Shown: positions 62,770 through 64,000 of the stretch, one piece after another
How positions within the stretch are numbered: the first letter of the stretch is position 1
Layout of the letters: each line of letters begins with the position of its first letter
DNA from: Acinetobacter guillouiae CIP 63.46
Lineage (GTDB): Bacteria > Pseudomonadota > Gammaproteobacteria > Pseudomonadales > Moraxellaceae
NCBI RefSeq assembly: GCF_000368145.1
Contig: NZ_KB849283.1
Location: forward strand, 1,080,324-1,144,323
Length of the DNA stretch: 64,000 nucleotides
Direction of reading: 5' to 3'
Notes under the pieces: generated by a model
Told to the model about the DNA's origin: nothing
The model's input: only the letters and a program-made list of their open reading frames with translations
Databases searched by the model: none
Position numbers and translations under genes: made by a program

Positions 62770-63272
62770 AGGCTTAGATACAGCGCAAATAAATGTAGCG
62801 CATTTGCTGAGTGCTGAATAAAACCCTGTGCTTTTCTTGTCTGCTCAATCTATTGTATTGCGTTGTACTGTTCATGAATCCTTCCTGCTTCGTCTATCAG
62901 ATCAATTGCCGTGAATTTAAAAAACATTGCCTTTATCTATATAGACGAATGAGAAGGCAAAAATGCCTAATGAGAAATGTAATTAAATGTAAATAAGAAT
63001 GGTTTAGAAGAGGTAATTTGACGATAAAACAGTGGGCCACTGAACGTATTTATTTAAATGTAAAAAATAAACTTATATAAATAATGCAGTTAAAAGAAAT
63101 GACCTGTATATCTAAAGAAAACAATACGAGATAAAAATAATAGGAAGAAAAATTAGGCATCCAAATAAATGCATATAATAAATGCGATGGATGGCTTAGA
63201 AATATTGTAGAGAACAAATGCTTATCCTCTACAAAACACAAGACTAAAAATTAAAAGCTTAACGCAGAGCGC
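62770..63272. promoter_or_regulatory. Gene-free region upstream of tonB
   Basis: About 503 bases. Contains a Fur-like site at 62984-63004 and, on the right, an AT-rich tract (63050-63180) that leads to the end of the RND gene. I see no gene, no T-run terminator for the RND gene and no RNA structure I can defend. Confidence 0.55.
62984..63004. promoter_or_regulatory. Fur-like site upstream of tonB
   Basis: TAAATGTAAATAAGAAT at 62984-63000 is identical to 58298-58314 before the receptor gene and has the same orientation relative to the gene it precedes. Confidence 0.45.
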
Positions 63273-64000
63273 TTAAGGCAGTTTACGTACAGGTAAAGCT
63301 TTGCCACGTAATTTCTCAACAGCACTGAGAATAAACACAAAAAATACTGGGACAAAAAAGATTGCAAGTATCGTCGCACTGACCATACCACCAAAAACCC
63401 CTGTACCAATCGCATGTTGAGTTTCAGAACTTGCGCCTGTAGCAATCACCAATGGAATCACACCAGCGGTAAAAGCCAAGGATGTCATCAAGATCGGTCT
63501 TAAACGAAGTTTGGCAGCCGCAACAGTGGCTTCAATCAGAGTCATTCCTTCTTCTTTTAGCATTTTGGCAAATTCAACAATCAAAATGGCATTTTTTGCA
63601 GATAATCCAATGATGGTAATTAAACCCACTTTAAAGAAAATATCATTGGGAATTCCTCGGATCCATACCGCAACCACTGCACCAATCATACCTAAAGGTA
63701 CAACCAACATCACCGACAATGGAATCGACCAGCTTTCATAGAGTGCGGCAAGGACGAGGAAAACCACTAACATTGACAATGCCAATAAGAAATTGGTTTG
63801 CGCTTCTGACTGTTTTTCCTCCAAGGATTGCCCTGTCCACTCATAACCAATTCCTTTTGGTAATTGCTCAATCAGTCGCTCCATTTCCTTCATCACTACC
63901 CCTGAAGAAACCCCTTCTGCGCCTGCCCCTGCAATACTCAATGATGGTCGTCCATTATAGCGATTGTATTGCTGCGGAGACTGTGTCCACACAGGTGTAA
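63273..64000 (-). CDS. RND multidrug efflux permease, C-terminal part (cut by window edge)
   Basis: The last ~242 codons of a resistance-nodulation-division (HAE-1, AcrB/AdeB type) inner-membrane pump; the frame stays open to the right edge. Visible are the docking/porter end ([32 protein letters not shown]), then five or six transmembrane segments including [58 protein letters not shown] and [23 protein letters not shown]. The usual membrane-fusion gene would lie further right (upstream). The proton-relay Asp pair is outside the window. Substrates unknown. Confidence 0.92.
   Translation of the reverse strand, partial: TPVWTQSPQQYNRYNGRPSLSIAGAGAEGVSSGVVMKEMERLIEQLPKGIGYEWTGQSLEEKQSEAQTNFLLALSMLVVFLVLAALYESWSIPLSVMLVVPLGMIGAVVAVWIRGIPNDIFFKVGLITIIGLSAKNAILIVEFAKMLKEEGMTLIEATVAAAKLRLRPILMTSLAFTAGVIPLVIATGASSETQHAIGTGVFGGMVSATILAIFFVPVFFVFILSAVEKLRGKALPVRKLP

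Noticed and set aside
62811-62996. 61-codon plus-strand frame rich in Cys and Arg upstream of tonB
   Set aside because: No ribosome site, unusual composition, and it overlaps the candidate Fur-like site.
63511-64000. Plus-strand frames within the RND pump gene
   Set aside because: Antisense to a strongly conserved coding region.

Overview
The window is about 64 kb of AT-rich gammaproteobacterial chromosome. Gene content and protein similarity point to the genus Acinetobacter (Moraxellaceae): paired small secreted proteins of a Moraxellaceae type, neighbouring fimW/fimX-like genes, an AmpG with a large insertion, and a hemophilin/Slam/HemO heme locus of the kind described in A. baumannii. I see no rRNA or tRNA genes, no CRISPR array, no prophage and no intact insertion sequence. 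Most genes are complete and end in clear Rho-independent terminators. Two genes are cut by the window: a MoxR-like ATPase at the left edge and an RND efflux permease at the right edge.

Layout. 0-5 kb (minus strand): a ketopantoate reductase-like gene, then cstA with its small YbdD partner, then efp. 5-10 kb (plus): epmB, diverging from efp and encoding the enzyme that makes the beta-lysine used to modify EF-P, followed by a translationally coupled pair resembling FimW and FimX, c-di-GMP receptors of type IV pilus control. 10-23 kb: rpmE with a long leader, an SBF-like transporter, gloA, ampG, a LonH-like protease, grxD, argD, a LysR regulator, and a surE-nlpD-like pair. 23-32 kb: two tandem small secreted paralogues, a PBP5-type carboxypeptidase, a gamma-carbonic anhydrase, an Ntn-hydrolase/lipoprotein pair, a long AT-rich gap, and the conserved order nudJ-mnmA-hflD-purB. 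32-44 kb: a YjdF-like protein, the divergent qorR/qorB pair, two unexplained membrane-anchored repeat proteins, a long-form GAPDH, a 566-residue orphan, rarD-like, a lipocalin and uvrB. 44-50 kb: a macro-domain-like protein, a MITE-like element of about 310 bp, two tandem PAS-GGDEF proteins, a small basic protein and an aspartate aminotransferase.

50-64 kb is the accessory-looking part. After a small secreted protein with three near-identical repeats and a divergent AraC regulator/hydrolase pair comes a heme-acquisition locus, all on the minus strand. Read in transcription order it contains: tonB, heme oxygenase, a DUF454 membrane protein and a Fur-family regulator; then an ECF sigma factor and FecR-type anti-sigma; then a TonB-dependent receptor with an N-terminal signalling (STN) domain; then a secreted hemophore (HphA-like) and its Slam outer-membrane translocon (HsmA-like). 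Together these would release a hemophore, bring heme back through the receptor, sense its arrival through sigma/anti-sigma signalling, energise uptake with a dedicated TonB, and open the heme to free iron. A perfect palindromic Fur box lies in front of the sigma gene and further Fur-like sites precede the receptor, hemophore and tonB genes.

The least explained items are the two tandem proteins with periodic Pro-aliphatic repeats (34.2-35.6 kb), the three-repeat secreted protein (50.1-50.4 kb), the 566-residue orphan (38.2-39.9 kb), and the MITE-like element (44.8-45.1 kb).
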